Positions 9,903 to 18,644 of a stretch of DNA of 60,429 bases are shown here, piece after piece. The DNA is from Rubrivivax sp. Lineage in GTDB: Bacteria; Pseudomonadota; Gammaproteobacteria; Burkholderiales; Burkholderiaceae_C. The notes beneath the pieces were generated by a model. That model worked only from the letters and a program-made list of their open reading frames with translations, had not been told where the DNA came from and searched no databases. Where the stretch lies: NCBI GenBank assembly GCA_021298085.1, contig JAJTDE010000051.1:1-60429 (forward strand), written 5' to 3'. The translations under genes and the position numbers were made by a program. Numbering within the stretch: position 1 is the stretch's first letter; the number at the start of each line of letters is the position of its first letter.

Positions 9903-11672
9903 TCAGGGCGCACGGGCGCGCCAGGCTCGCTCGGCGTCATCCCAGGCGGCCAGGGGCTGCAGGTCAGGCACCCAGGCCAGGCCTGACTTGGCGTCTGACG
10001 ATGCCGCCTCGGGCGTCACCAGCACGTCGAGCAGGGCGGGGCGGCCCTCGGCCAGCGCGGCCTTGGCGCGTGCGATGGCGGCCGGCAGGTCGTCAGCGCG
10101 TTCGACCCGCTCGCCATGCGCGCCCAAGGCGCGTGCCATGGCCGCATGGTCAGCAAACTGCAGGCGCGTGCCGACCACCTTGCCGTGGGTCTCCTGCTGG
10201 TCGCGCACCTCGATGGCCCAGCTGCCGTTGTTGGCCACCGCAATCAGCACCGGCGCGCGGTGCCGCACGGCCGTGTCGATCTCCATCGCGTTGAAGCCGA
10301 ACGCACCGTCGCCGGTGGCCACCAGCACGAGGCGGCCCGGGCAGGCCAGTGCCGCCGCCACACCGAACGGGGTGCCCACGCCGATGCAGCCCAGCGAGCC
10401 AGGGTCGAGATAGGTCGACGCCGGCAGCCCGACGCGGGCAAAGCTGAGAAAGTCGCCGCCGTCGGCCACCACCACCGCATCGGCCGGCAAGGCCTCGCGC
10501 AGCGCCGACACCAGCCGGTTGGGGTGCATCAGGCCGTCGCTGCCGGGTGCCGCGCAGGCCATCGCCGAAGCCAGCTTGTCGGCGCGGGCCAGGTGCTGGC
10601 GGCGTGTCTCGGCGGCCCAGGTGCGGTCGGCCGCGCTGGTTCGGTCACCCGCGGCATCGAGCAGGGCCCGCAGCGCATCGGCTGGCGTGGCGAGGATCTC
10701 CGCCGCACCACGCCGGTTGTCGCGCAGTTCCCCCGCGGTGTCGGCGATGCGCAGGAACCGGGCCTGGCCGAAGACGGCCGGCGAGCCATAGGCCAGCTGG
10801 AAATCGAGCTTGCGGCCGAGTGTGACGATCACATCGGCCTGCTGCATCACGGTGCCGCGCATGGCCGCCACCACCGACGGGTGGTCGTCGCCGACCAGAC
10901 CGCGGCTTTCGCCGGTGTCCAGGTAGAGGGCGCCGGTGCGGTCGAGCAGGTCGCGCAGCGCGGCGCTGGCGCCACGCGCGCCGCGGCCGGAGATCACCAG
11001 TGGGCGCCGGGCGCCCCAGAGCAGGTCAACGGCGGTGCGCACGGCTTCTGGGTCGGGCAGCAGCCGTGCCTTGGGCGTGGGCTGGAAGCGCTCGGGCAAC
11101 TGCACCGCAGCGCAGACCGGGGCCCGCAGCGTGTCGACGGGAAAGTCCAGGAAGACGGGGCCCGGCTCGCCGCCCTGGCCGAAGGCCCGCGCCACCGCCT
11201 CGTCCAGCTCCTGCAGCACCAGGTCGGGCTCGCGCACGGTGCGGGCGTAGCGTGTCAGCGGCGCGACGAAGGCGGTGTGCGACATGTCCTGCAACGCGCC
11301 ACGGTTTTCCTGCGCACGCGGTGGGGTGCCGGAGAGCACCAGCACCGGCACACGGGCGACGTGCGCGTTGGCGATGCCCGTCATCGCATTCGTGACGCCC
11401 GGGCCAGCCGTGACCAGCGCGACACCCAGCCCGCCGGTGAGCTCGGCATGCGCATGCGCCATGTACACCGCGGCACGCTCGTCGCGCACGTCGACCAGCC
11501 GGATGCCCTCGGCGTCCAGCCGCATCCAGGTGGGCATGATGTGCCCGCCACACAGCGCAAACACACGGTCGACACCGCGTGCCTTGAGGAAGCGGGCGAT
11601 CAGCGCGGCGGCGGTGTGGGCGCCGATGCCGGCGGGGAGGGCAGGGGTGCCGAGGGTTCCGGGGGTGCTCAT
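9903..11672 (-). CDS. Thiamine-diphosphate-dependent lyase/decarboxylase (acetolactate synthase-like fold)
   Basis: Cytoplasmic enzyme of 589 residues with the three-domain POX/AHAS architecture. The N-terminal pyrimidine domain (about 20-180) has the activating Glu in VDVRDERAAVYMA and the segment VTAGPGVTNAMTG. A central domain (about 205-340) follows, then the ThDP/Mg domain with GDGAFGFNAMEID and ANN (about 465-500). It is not classical acetolactate synthase; the better relatives by context are oxalyl-CoA decarboxylase or 2-hydroxyacyl-CoA lyase, since an acyl-CoA ligase is transcribed divergently from the same 102-base region. ATG 11672 has AGGAG upstream. A nearby GntR/FCD regulator probably controls the pair. 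Confidence 0.85.
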   Translation of the reverse strand: MSTPGTLGTPALPAGIGAHTAAALIARFLKARGVDRVFALCGGHIMPTWMRLDAEGIRLVDVRDERAAVYMAHAHAELTGGLGVALVTAGPGVTNAMTGIANAHVARVPVLVLSGTPPRAQENRGALQDMSHTAFVAPLTRYARTVREPDLVLQELDEAVARAFGQGGEPGPVFLDFPVDTLRAPVCAAVQLPERFQPTPKARLLPDPEAVRTAVDLLWGARRPLVISGRGARGASAALRDLLDRTGALYLDTGESRGLVGDDHPSVVAAMRGTVMQQADVIVTLGRKLDFQLAYGSPAVFGQARFLRIADTAGELRDNRRGAAEILATPADALRALLDAAGDRTSAADRTWAAETRRQHLARADKLASAMACAAPGSDGLMHPNRLVSALREALPADAVVVADGGDFLSFARVGLPASTYLDPGSLGCIGVGTPFGVAAALACPGRLVLVATGDGAFGFNAMEIDTAVRHRAPVLIAVANNGSWAIEVRDQQETHGKVVGTRLQFADHAAMARALGAHGERVERADDLPAAIARAKAALAEGRPALLDVLVTPEAASSDAKSGLAWVPDLQPLAAWDDAERAWRARAP

Positions 11673-11726
11673 GGCCGCTGGCTCCTGATGGTGTTCCTGG
11701 TTGTCTCCGGGCAGGCTTCAAGTGTA

Positions 11727-11755
11727 GCATTCTGAATTCAGAGTTCTAATAATGC
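11727..11755. promoter_or_regulatory. Palindromic operator candidate between the ThDP enzyme and acyl-CoA ligase
   Basis: TCTGAATTCAGA (11731-11742) is a perfect 12-base palindrome, flanked by GCATT (11727-11731) and AATGC (11751-11755), in an AT-rich pocket. Leftward, TTAGAA-N17-TACACT could be a promoter spanning the palindrome. A likely binder is the GntR/FCD protein encoded at 13368. Confidence 0.45.
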
Positions 11756-11774
11756 GCCTTGCCGGAGCCCTGCC

Positions 11775-13328
11775 ATGAACCACCTGCTGACCCTCGCGGA
11801 CGCCGTCGCCACCCACGCCCGGCTCACACCCGACAAGCTCGCCGTGCGCGATTCACGCCGCAGCCTCACCTATGCGCAGTGGCTGGTGCGCACCCGGCGC
11901 CTGGCCAATGCCCTGCTCGGGCTGGGCCTGGCCAAGGGCGACCGCGTGGCCCTGCTGGCCTACAACTGCGCGGAATGGATGGAGATCTATGCGGCACTCG
12001 CCGCGGCCGGCCTGGTGGCTGTGCCGATCAACTTCCGCCTGACGCCGCCCGAGATCGCCTACATCGTGCAGCACAGCGACGCGCGTGCGGTCATCGCGCA
12101 GGACGTCCTGGCCGACGCCATCGACGCCGTGCGCACTGAGCTGCCAGTGCTGCCCGGGGCCTTCGTCTGCTTCGGCGAGGAACGCTCTACGGGCTGGCGT
12201 GACTACGAGGCACTGCTCACGGCCGCGAGCGACGCGCCGCCTGACGTGCCGGTGAGCCCCGGCGACATGGCTGCGCTGATGTACACCTCGGGCACCACCG
12301 GCAAACCCAAGGGTGTCATCCGCAGCCACGAAGGCAGTGCGCTGATCGCGCTGGCCACCGCGCTGGAAATGCGCTTCACGCGCAACGACACCGCCTTGCT
12401 GGTGATGCCGATGTGCCACGCCAACTCGCTGTACTTCGGCCAGACCTTTGTGCACCTGGGCGCCACCTGTGTCATCGATGACCGCCGCAGTGTCGACCCG
12501 GAGGCGCTGCTGGCCACCTTGGCCAACCAGCGCGTGACGTTCACCTCGCTGGTGCCCACCCACTACATCATGATGCTGGGCCTGCCCGACGCGGTGAAGG
12601 CCCGCCACGACGTCAGCCGTGTCGAGAAGCTGATGATCTCGTCGGCACCCGCGCGGCGTGAGACCAAGCTGGCCATCCTGGAGCACTTCCGCAATGGCCG
12701 CCTCTACGAGCTGTACGGCTCCACCGAGGCCGGCTGGGTGACGCTGCTGCGCCCCGAGGAGCAGATCGACCAGCTCGGCTCGGTGGGCCGAGAATGGGCC
12801 GGCTCAGGCCCGATCCGCCTGCTCGATGCCAACGGCCACGAGGTGCCCGACGGCGAGGTGGGCGAGCTCTTCTCCCGCACGCCCTATGTGTTCGACGGTT
12901 ATTGGAAGAACCCCGAGAAGACCGCCGAGGCCTTTCGCGGCGCCTGGTGCTCGGTGGGCGACATGGCCCGTCGCGACGCACAGGGCTACCTCCACCTCGT
13001 CGACCGCAAGAGCAACATGATCATCAGTGGCGGCGAAAACGTCTACCCGTCAGAGGTGGAAGCGGTGCTCGGTGCGCACCCCAAGGTGAAGGACGTGGCC
13101 GTGATCGGCGTGCCGCACGACAAGTGGGGTGAGGCGGTGCACGCGGTGGTGGTGCTGCACCAGGGTGCCAATGCCACGCCAGGCGAACTGGTGGACTGGT
13201 GCCGCGGCCGCATCGCCGGCTACAAGCGCCCGCAGTCGGTGCGCTTCGTGGGTGATGCCGAGATGCCGCGCACCGCCACGGGCAAGATCCTGCACCGGAC
13301 GCTGCGCGACCGCCTGGCCACCGCCTGA
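11775..13328 (+). CDS. AMP-forming acyl-CoA synthetase/ligase
   Basis: Activates a carboxylic acid to its CoA thioester through an acyl-adenylate. The 517-residue protein has the ANL-superfamily motifs in order: P-loop MYTSGTTGKPKGV (about 170-182), YELYGSTEAG (about 313-322), the hinge region with VDRKSNMIISGGENVYP and the C-terminal catalytic Lys in PRTATGKILHR. GGAG lies eight bases before ATG 11775. Divergent from the ThDP lyase and followed 39 bases later by the GntR regulator, it likely supplies the CoA substrate for the ThDP enzyme. The acid itself (oxalate, a 2-hydroxy acid or a medium-chain acid) is not determined by the sequence. Confidence 0.9.
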   Translation: MNHLLTLADAVATHARLTPDKLAVRDSRRSLTYAQWLVRTRRLANALLGLGLAKGDRVALLAYNCAEWMEIYAALAAAGLVAVPINFRLTPPEIAYIVQHSDARAVIAQDVLADAIDAVRTELPVLPGAFVCFGEERSTGWRDYEALLTAASDAPPDVPVSPGDMAALMYTSGTTGKPKGVIRSHEGSALIALATALEMRFTRNDTALLVMPMCHANSLYFGQTFVHLGATCVIDDRRSVDPEALLATLANQRVTFTSLVPTHYIMMLGLPDAVKARHDVSRVEKLMISSAPARRETKLAILEHFRNGRLYELYGSTEAGWVTLLRPEEQIDQLGSVGREWAGSGPIRLLDANGHEVPDGEVGELFSRTPYVFDGYWKNPEKTAEAFRGAWCSVGDMARRDAQGYLHLVDRKSNMIISGGENVYPSEVEAVLGAHPKVKDVAVIGVPHDKWGEAVHAVVVLHQGANATPGELVDWCRGRIAGYKRPQSVRFVGDAEMPRTATGKILHRTLRDRLATA

Positions 13329-13367
13329 GCCCCGCGTAGACTACGCGGCACCCGGCAGCCCCCACGC

Positions 13368-14072
13368 ATGAAGGCCCTCACCACCCAGCCCAACCTGGTC
13401 GAGCAGGTGCGCGACGCCATCCTCGAGGAAATCGCGTCCGGGGCCTTTGCGCCGGGCGACCGCATCATCCAGGAGCAGATCGCCCAGGCGCTGGGGGTCT
13501 CGCGCCAGCCGGTTCAGCAGGCGCTGGTGCTGCTGCGCACCCAGGGTGTGCTGCAGGACGCCCCGGGCCGCGGGCTGCTGGTGGCGCACCTGGACCCGAA
13601 CCACGTGCAGCACATGTACGACATCCGCGCCGCCATCGAAGGGCTGGCTGCACGCCGTGCGGCGGAGCTGGGCGCAGAGCGCGCGGCCAAGGCCGGACCG
13701 GCGCTGGTCGAGGCCGGCCGCAAGGCGGTGGCCGCCGGTTCGGTGGCCCGGATGATCGCCGCGGACATGAAATTCCACGCCTTCATCCATGGCTTGTCGG
13801 GCAACCCGCTGATCGCGCCCGCGCTGGAGGCCCACCTGACCGTCACGCAGCGGGCCATGGGCGAGGTGCTCATGCGCGACGAGCAACCCCGCGACATCTG
13901 GGATCAGCACGAGGCCATCCTTCAGGCCGTGGCCGCCAGCGACGGCGACCATGCCGAGGCCCTGGTGCGCACGCACCTGATGCAGGCGGCCGGGTTCATG
14001 GTGGCGCGGCTGCGCGGCGGGCCTGTCGGGACTGTCGTGCCCGTGCCGCCGCCTGGTGCTGATCGCCGATAG
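13368..14072 (+). CDS. GntR-family transcriptional regulator with FCD domain
   Basis: DNA-binding regulator of 234 residues. The N-terminal winged helix (about 8-75) contains LEEIASGAFAPGDRI, QIAQALGVSRQPVQQAL and GLLVA, the usual GntR pattern. The C-terminal FCD helical domain (about 80-215) has the metal-binding layout with MKFHAFIHG and a late DQHEAIL / RTHLMQ pair of histidines, which usually hold a metal and a carboxylate effector. It starts 39 bases after the acyl-CoA ligase on the same strand, so it is probably co-transcribed and acts on the palindrome at 11731-11742. An organic acid effector is inferred from the family. Confidence 0.9.
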   Translation: MKALTTQPNLVEQVRDAILEEIASGAFAPGDRIIQEQIAQALGVSRQPVQQALVLLRTQGVLQDAPGRGLLVAHLDPNHVQHMYDIRAAIEGLAARRAAELGAERAAKAGPALVEAGRKAVAAGSVARMIAADMKFHAFIHGLSGNPLIAPALEAHLTVTQRAMGEVLMRDEQPRDIWDQHEAILQAVAASDGDHAEALVRTHLMQAAGFMVARLRGGPVGTVVPVPPPGADRR

Positions 14073-14115
14073 CGGACTGAGAAGCGCCGCGGCGACGGCC
14101 GCAGTGGCTGCCGTG

Positions 14116-15702
14116 TTACGCGGTCATCATGCGGCGATCCGTGTCCTGCGGAAGGCGAAACACCGACACCACCTGCACCAGTTGCTGGGCCTGCTGTTTC
14201 AGGCTCTCCGCCGCTGCGGCGCCCTGTTCGACGAGCGCGGCATTCTGCTGGGTGGTGCGATCCATGTGCCCCACGGCATCGCCAACTTGCTGGATCCCGG
14301 CGGCTTGATCGGTGCTGGCGGAGGTGATCTCCGCGACGATGCCCGTCACGCGCTGGATGCTCTTGACGATGTCTTCCATCGTCGCGCCGGCGTGGTCCAC
14401 CAGCTGCGTGCCCTGTTCGACCTGGCCCACGCTGTGCTGGATCAGGTCCTTGATTTCCTTGGCGGCCGCGGCGCTGCGCTGCGCCAGATTGCGCACCTCG
14501 GTGGCGACCACCGCAAAACCCCGCCCTTGTTCGCCCGCGCGGGCCGCCTCGACAGCGGCATTCAGGGCCAGGATGTTGGTCTGGAAGGCAATGCCGTCGA
14601 TGACGCCGATGATGTCGCCAATCTTGCGGCTGCTGTCGCTGATGTCCTTCATGGTGTTGACCACGCGCCCCACCACATTGCCGCCTTCCGAGGCCACGCT
14701 GGAAGCCCCTTGCGCCAGCTCATTGGCCTTGGCCGCACTGGCGGCGTTGTTGCGCACCGTATGGCCCAGGCTGTCCATGGTGGCCGCCGTCTGCTGCAAG
14801 GCGCTGGCCTGCTGCTCAGTCCGGCTGGACAGATCGAGGTTGCCGTTGGCGATTTCGGCAGAGGCGGTCGCCACGGCCTCGGCGTTCAGCCTGACGTTGC
14901 GCACAACCTCTGTCAGGCGGCTCTGCATGTCCTGCATCGAGCGAAGCACACTGCCTGACGGCGCCAGTGAAGCACCCCGTTCGGCCAGAGAGCCATCGGC
15001 GATGCGCTGTGCCACACCAGCCAGCTCCGCGGGTTCCGCCCCCAGGGCACGGTTCAACGAGCGGGTGACAAAGGTGCCGATGCCCACGGCGGCCATCAGG
15101 GAAACCAGCGACACGCCAGCCAGCACCAGAGCGGCCTTGTCGGAGGTCTTCTCGGTGTCGGCAAAGCCTTCGCGTGCCTCTGCCACCTGCGCGTCCATGA
15201 ACTTTTCCATGGCCTCGGTGAAGGCGGGGTTCAGCTCGCTGACTTTCTTGTAGTGGGCCGCGCGTGCCGATGCCTGGCCGGCATCGAGCAAGGCGGCTGC
15301 CAGCGGGGCAAAGCCCTGCTGGTTGAGCGCCTGATAGGCATCGGCCACGCTGCGGTGCAGGGCCTGCTCTTCACCATCATGGACGCTGGCACCCATCGCC
15401 GCCAGGCTCTTGCGGACTTTCTCGTCGTAGTCCTGGTACTGCTTGACACGTTTGGCGATGCTGTCCGGGTTGGACGACTGAAGGGCGTCCATCAACACCA
15501 CCCGTGAACGGGTCACCAGGTAGTTGACCTCGCCCAGCTCGCGCAGGTGAACGGTGCCACCTTCGTACAAGGCTCTTGCGGTCTGACGGACCTGGCTGAC
15601 GCCATACTTCCCGGCCACGGAGGCCAATAGGGTCAGCAGGCAGAGCACGCCAAAGGCGAGCCCCAGCTTGGTGGAGACCTTCATGTGGTGGAGTTGAGAC
15701 AT
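14116..15702 (-). CDS. Methyl-accepting chemotaxis protein (4HB sensor type)
   Basis: Membrane chemoreceptor of 528 residues controlling the CheA kinase. Membrane segment 1 (about 12-31) is followed by a periplasmic four-helix-bundle-like domain (about 35-185), membrane segment 2 (about 190-210), a HAMP linker and a complete signalling domain. The invariant hairpin tip [20 protein letters not shown] and [16 protein letters not shown] are intact, in contrast to the broken receptor at 911-1656. ATG 15702 is chosen for the nearby GGGATACAGG; an ATG six codons later is possible. There is no typical C-terminal CheR-binding pentapeptide (it ends RRMMTA). Ligand unknown. It converges with the GntR gene. 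Confidence 0.93.
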   Translation of the reverse strand: MSQLHHMKVSTKLGLAFGVLCLLTLLASVAGKYGVSQVRQTARALYEGGTVHLRELGEVNYLVTRSRVVLMDALQSSNPDSIAKRVKQYQDYDEKVRKSLAAMGASVHDGEEQALHRSVADAYQALNQQGFAPLAAALLDAGQASARAAHYKKVSELNPAFTEAMEKFMDAQVAEAREGFADTEKTSDKAALVLAGVSLVSLMAAVGIGTFVTRSLNRALGAEPAELAGVAQRIADGSLAERGASLAPSGSVLRSMQDMQSRLTEVVRNVRLNAEAVATASAEIANGNLDLSSRTEQQASALQQTAATMDSLGHTVRNNAASAAKANELAQGASSVASEGGNVVGRVVNTMKDISDSSRKIGDIIGVIDGIAFQTNILALNAAVEAARAGEQGRGFAVVATEVRNLAQRSAAAAKEIKDLIQHSVGQVEQGTQLVDHAGATMEDIVKSIQRVTGIVAEITSASTDQAAGIQQVGDAVGHMDRTTQQNAALVEQGAAAAESLKQQAQQLVQVVSVFRLPQDTDRRMMTA

Positions 15703-15959
15703 CCTGTATCCCGGTGGTTGATGACGACAGACGACTTCGGCGGGTGTGCCGCTGTAAAGCCAGCACGCCCGTGAATCGGACGGCTCAGGCCGTCGCAACA
15801 GTCAACCATTCTGGGATTTGGTTCCCGGGGCCATCGCGCCATAAGCCATGGCTTTATGCACAAGATCGGTGCATGGCGCCGGCGCAGCCCACGGCTCGTC
15901 TCGGTCCTCATCGCGTTCTGGCCGATGAGCCGGAACAACCCACACCACGGGCAGACCCG

Positions 15960-16538
15960 CTATGGCGCCTTGGCGCGGATGACGCTGGCGGCGCGTGCAA
16001 ACAGGCCACCACCCAGGTGATGAATGGTCTGCAGCGACGCATGCGCGTCGCTGACGGACCAGTGGCCTTGCGCAAAGACACGCTCGTCGGCCGCTGCAGC
16101 CACCACCTCGGCGAAGCAGGTGTCGTAGGCTTCCTCGGCATGGGGCTCACGGATCAGCCGGCACTCCAGCCAGGCCGCACAACCTGTCTCGATCACCGGC
16201 ATGCCCAGCACGGGGCCCTCTGCTGCCACCAGGCCATAGCGCGCAAACTTGTCCTCGTCGCGGCCGCTGGTGCTGCCCACGGCGTAAGTGAGGTCTGCCA
16301 GGCCGGCACCGGGAATGCACAGCCCGAAGGCACCGCTGGCCATGACCAGTTCCCGGGTGAAGGTGCGCTTGTCGATCACCACGGCCACCCGGGGCGGCGT
16401 GAACTCCACGGGCATCGACCAGGCCGCGGCCATCACATTGCGCCGCCCACCGGCGGCGCTGGTCACCAGGAGCGTCGGGCCTTGGTTGATGAGTCGGCTC
16501 GCGTGTTCGAGCGCCACCGGGCGGAAGTGTGTCGTCAT
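15960..16538 (-). CDS. Flavin reductase-like domain protein (FMN-binding split barrel)
   Basis: Cytoplasmic protein of 192 residues of the flavin reductase/DIM6 family, binding FMN and reducing flavin or acting as an FMN protein. The N-terminal segment with TSAAGGRRNVMAAAWSMPV and the following PPRVAVVIDKRTFTRELV match the flavin-binding start of the family, as does SGAFGLCIPG. It is the last gene of the leftward M14-peptidase/cytochrome cluster, separated by only 34 bases from the triheme cytochrome gene. Whether it works with these periplasmic cytochromes is unclear, because it lacks an export signal. ATG 16538 is the first start giving the conserved N-terminus. Confidence 0.85.
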   Translation of the reverse strand: MTTHFRPVALEHASRLINQGPTLLVTSAAGGRRNVMAAAWSMPVEFTPPRVAVVIDKRTFTRELVMASGAFGLCIPGAGLADLTYAVGSTSGRDEDKFARYGLVAAEGPVLGMPVIETGCAAWLECRLIREPHAEEAYDTCFAEVVAAAADERVFAQGHWSVSDAHASLQTIHHLGGGLFARAASVIRAKAP

Positions 16539-16572
16539 GGCGTGACGGTGGGCGTGTTGGTCAAGGTTGACG

Positions 16573-17865
16573 TCATTGGACACGAAGCACGTCCAGCGTG
16601 GACACTGGCGACGCCGTATGGCCCCAGGACTGCCGGATGAACGTGGCCACCGCTGCCACTTCGTCGCTGGTGAGCACCTGCCCATAGGGTGGCATGCCAT
16701 AGGGCTGGCGGTTGCCCGCCGTGGTGGGCATGAAGCCGCCGTGGCGGATGATTTGCACCACATTGTTGGGCGAGCTGAGGGTAACCGCGCGGTTGCCCGC
16801 CAGCGCGGGGTATATCCCCACTGCGCCTTGCCCCTGCTGGCCATGGCAGTCCGCGCAGTGTGTGTCGTAGACCTTGCTGCCCACTGCCATGACGGCTGTC
16901 TCGGCGCGCATGGGTTCACCCGTTGGCTGTCGACGAACGGGAATCGACGCCAGGTAGTGGGCCATGGCGTCAAGATCGGCTTCGCGCAGGTATTGGGTGC
17001 TGCTGTAGACCACCTCAGCCATCGGCCCTGACACCGATGCCGTCTGCGACACGCCATCCTTGAGCAGGCGGACGAACTCTTCGCGAGGCCAGTGCTGCAC
17101 GCCGGCTTCGGCAGGGTCTGCCAGCGACGGCGCCATCCAGCTTCCGTTGGGCATGAGGCTGCCCGCAAAGGCCAGGCTTTTGCGCGTGCCGCCCAGGGCG
17201 TCGCGGCCGGAATGGCAGGCGGCGCAGTGGCCCAGGCCAAGTGTCAGGTACCGGCCACGGTGCCACTCCGGGCCGTGGCGGGTGTCGGGCGCCAGGCCGC
17301 CGGGCCGGAAGTACAGCGCCCGCCACACCGCCAGGGCGGCCTGCGTGTGGTAGGGGAAGCGCAGTGCGTGGGGTGCCGTGGCCTTTGCCACCGCCGGCAT
17401 GGCCCGCAGGTAAGCGTACAGGGCGTCCACGTCGTCCCGCGTCACGTGGGTGAAGCTGGGGTAAGGGCAGGCCGGGACGAGCAGGCGGCCGTCCTTCGAG
17501 CGGCCATGGTGCAGGCTGCGCCAGAACGCGTCGGCTGACCAGCCGCCAATGCCCGTCGGGGTGTCGGGCGTGATGTTGGGCGAGACCACCACGCCAAACG
17601 GTGTGCTGACCTCGCGGCCACCCGCCAGGAGGGCGCCGCCGGGCGCCGTGTGGCAGCCCAGGCAGTTGCCGGCGCGGGCCAGGTAGGCGCCGCGGTCGAT
17701 GACGTCCTTGGGCGCAGGCCCTGAAGGCCCTGCAGGCCCGTTGGCCGTCAGCGGTTCTTCGCCGTGCAGGTTCATCCAGGCCACCCAGGCTGCCGCCATC
17801 AGCACCAGGCCCAGTACGGTGGCGCCAGTGCGCCATGCCAGTGTGCGAGTGCTGACGGTGCTCAC
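16573..17865 (-). CDS. Triheme cytochrome c (alcohol/gluconate dehydrogenase cytochrome-subunit type)
   Basis: Periplasmic-side electron carrier of 430 residues. An N-terminal hydrophobic segment (about 14-31) acts as signal or anchor. Three heme sites follow: CLGCH (about 69), CAACH (about 217) and CADCH (about 338), with distal Met candidates such as MPNGSWM and GMPPYG. Length and heme spacing match the cytochrome c subunit of membrane dehydrogenases (alcohol, gluconate, IorAB-type hydroxylases) that pass electrons to ubiquinone or an oxidase. The GTG at 17865 overlaps the stop of the diheme cytochrome gene (GTGA), so the two are coupled. No dehydrogenase catalytic subunit is adjacent; the closest in the window is the molybdenum hydroxylase at 53801-56408. 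Confidence 0.92.
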   Translation of the reverse strand: MSTVSTRTLAWRTGATVLGLVLMAAAWVAWMNLHGEEPLTANGPAGPSGPAPKDVIDRGAYLARAGNCLGCHTAPGGALLAGGREVSTPFGVVVSPNITPDTPTGIGGWSADAFWRSLHHGRSKDGRLLVPACPYPSFTHVTRDDVDALYAYLRAMPAVAKATAPHALRFPYHTQAALAVWRALYFRPGGLAPDTRHGPEWHRGRYLTLGLGHCAACHSGRDALGGTRKSLAFAGSLMPNGSWMAPSLADPAEAGVQHWPREEFVRLLKDGVSQTASVSGPMAEVVYSSTQYLREADLDAMAHYLASIPVRRQPTGEPMRAETAVMAVGSKVYDTHCADCHGQQGQGAVGIYPALAGNRAVTLSSPNNVVQIIRHGGFMPTTAGNRQPYGMPPYGQVLTSDEVAAVATFIRQSWGHTASPVSTLDVLRVQ

Positions 17866-18644
17866 CGGTGGCCGCCTCCGCAGTCAACAGGCAGCGGCTG
17901 CGTGGAGGCCGCCTCCGGCGTGGTGCCCGTGGGCAGGCTCTGTGCCGACAGCCAGCGCGCCACGACGCTGATTTCCTCCGGCGTGAGGCGCTTGGCGATG
18001 TCGGCCATGCAGTCTGGCGCGGTGGCTGCGCGCAGGCCCGTGCGCCACGCGCCCAGCTGGCCGATCAGGTAGTCCGCCGGCAGCGTCAGCAGCCCGGGCA
18101 TGGCGGGCAGGCGGCCAGCCATGCTGCGGCCGTGGCACGCGGTGCAGGCCGGGATGTCGCGTTCCGGCGCACCCTGGAAGACCAGCTGCTCGGCGGTGCG
18201 CTGCTGCTGCGGCGACAAGCCATGCGCCTGCGCCGGCGGGTAGGGCAGGTCCAGGCCTGCAAAGTACCGCGCGATGTCGCGCAGGTAGTCGTCTGACAGG
18301 TGTTGCGTCAGGTGGCTCATCGCCCGGTTGCGCCGCCGGCCGTCCCGGAAGTTCTGCAGCTGGTGGAACAGGTAGCCCTCGGGCTTGCCAGCGATGCGCG
18401 GAAAGTACCCCGTGTTGGTGGCGCGGCCTTGTTGCCCGTGGCACATCACGCAGGCCTGCATGCGCTGCGCCATCGTGTTGTGCACGGTGGGGGTGGTTTG
18501 GGGGGCCGCCGAAGTCGTCGGCTGGGCAGGCGTCAGGGCTGTGAGGGTGGCGAGGCTGGCCGCCAGGAGTGTGTGCGCGAAGAACCTGGTCGCCTGCTGC
18601 TGGAGACGGGCTTCGGCACCTTGGCCGCCAGACACGCGCTTCAC
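17862..18644 (-). CDS. Diheme cytochrome c (c4/c553-like)
   Basis: Exported cytochrome of about 260 residues. From GTG 18644 a signal peptide ([20 protein letters not shown]) leads to two c-type domains with CVMCH and CTACH, separated by about 105 residues, the layout of cytochrome c4-like proteins; Met ligands are likely in RNRAMSH and [13 protein letters not shown] 18644 is preferred because it overlaps the stop of the M14 peptidase gene (GTGA, 18641-18644), the same arrangement as at this gene's own 3' end; upstream in-frame codons lie antisense-free only within the peptidase gene. It is the second gene of the leftward operon and probably shuttles electrons to or from the triheme cytochrome. 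Confidence 0.88.
   Translation of the reverse strand: MKRVSGGQGAEARLQQQATRFFAHTLLAASLATLTALTPAQPTTSAAPQTTPTVHNTMAQRMQACVMCHGQQGRATNTGYFPRIAGKPEGYLFHQLQNFRDGRRRNRAMSHLTQHLSDDYLRDIARYFAGLDLPYPPAQAHGLSPQQQRTAEQLVFQGAPERDIPACTACHGRSMAGRLPAMPGLLTLPADYLIGQLGAWRTGLRAATAPDCMADIAKRLTPEEISVVARWLSAQSLPTGTTPEAASTQPLPVDCGGGHR

Noticed and set aside
10116..11735. 539-codon rightward frame opposite the ThDP enzyme
   Set aside because: Long only because high-GC antisense frames lack stops; composition is typical of a shadow.
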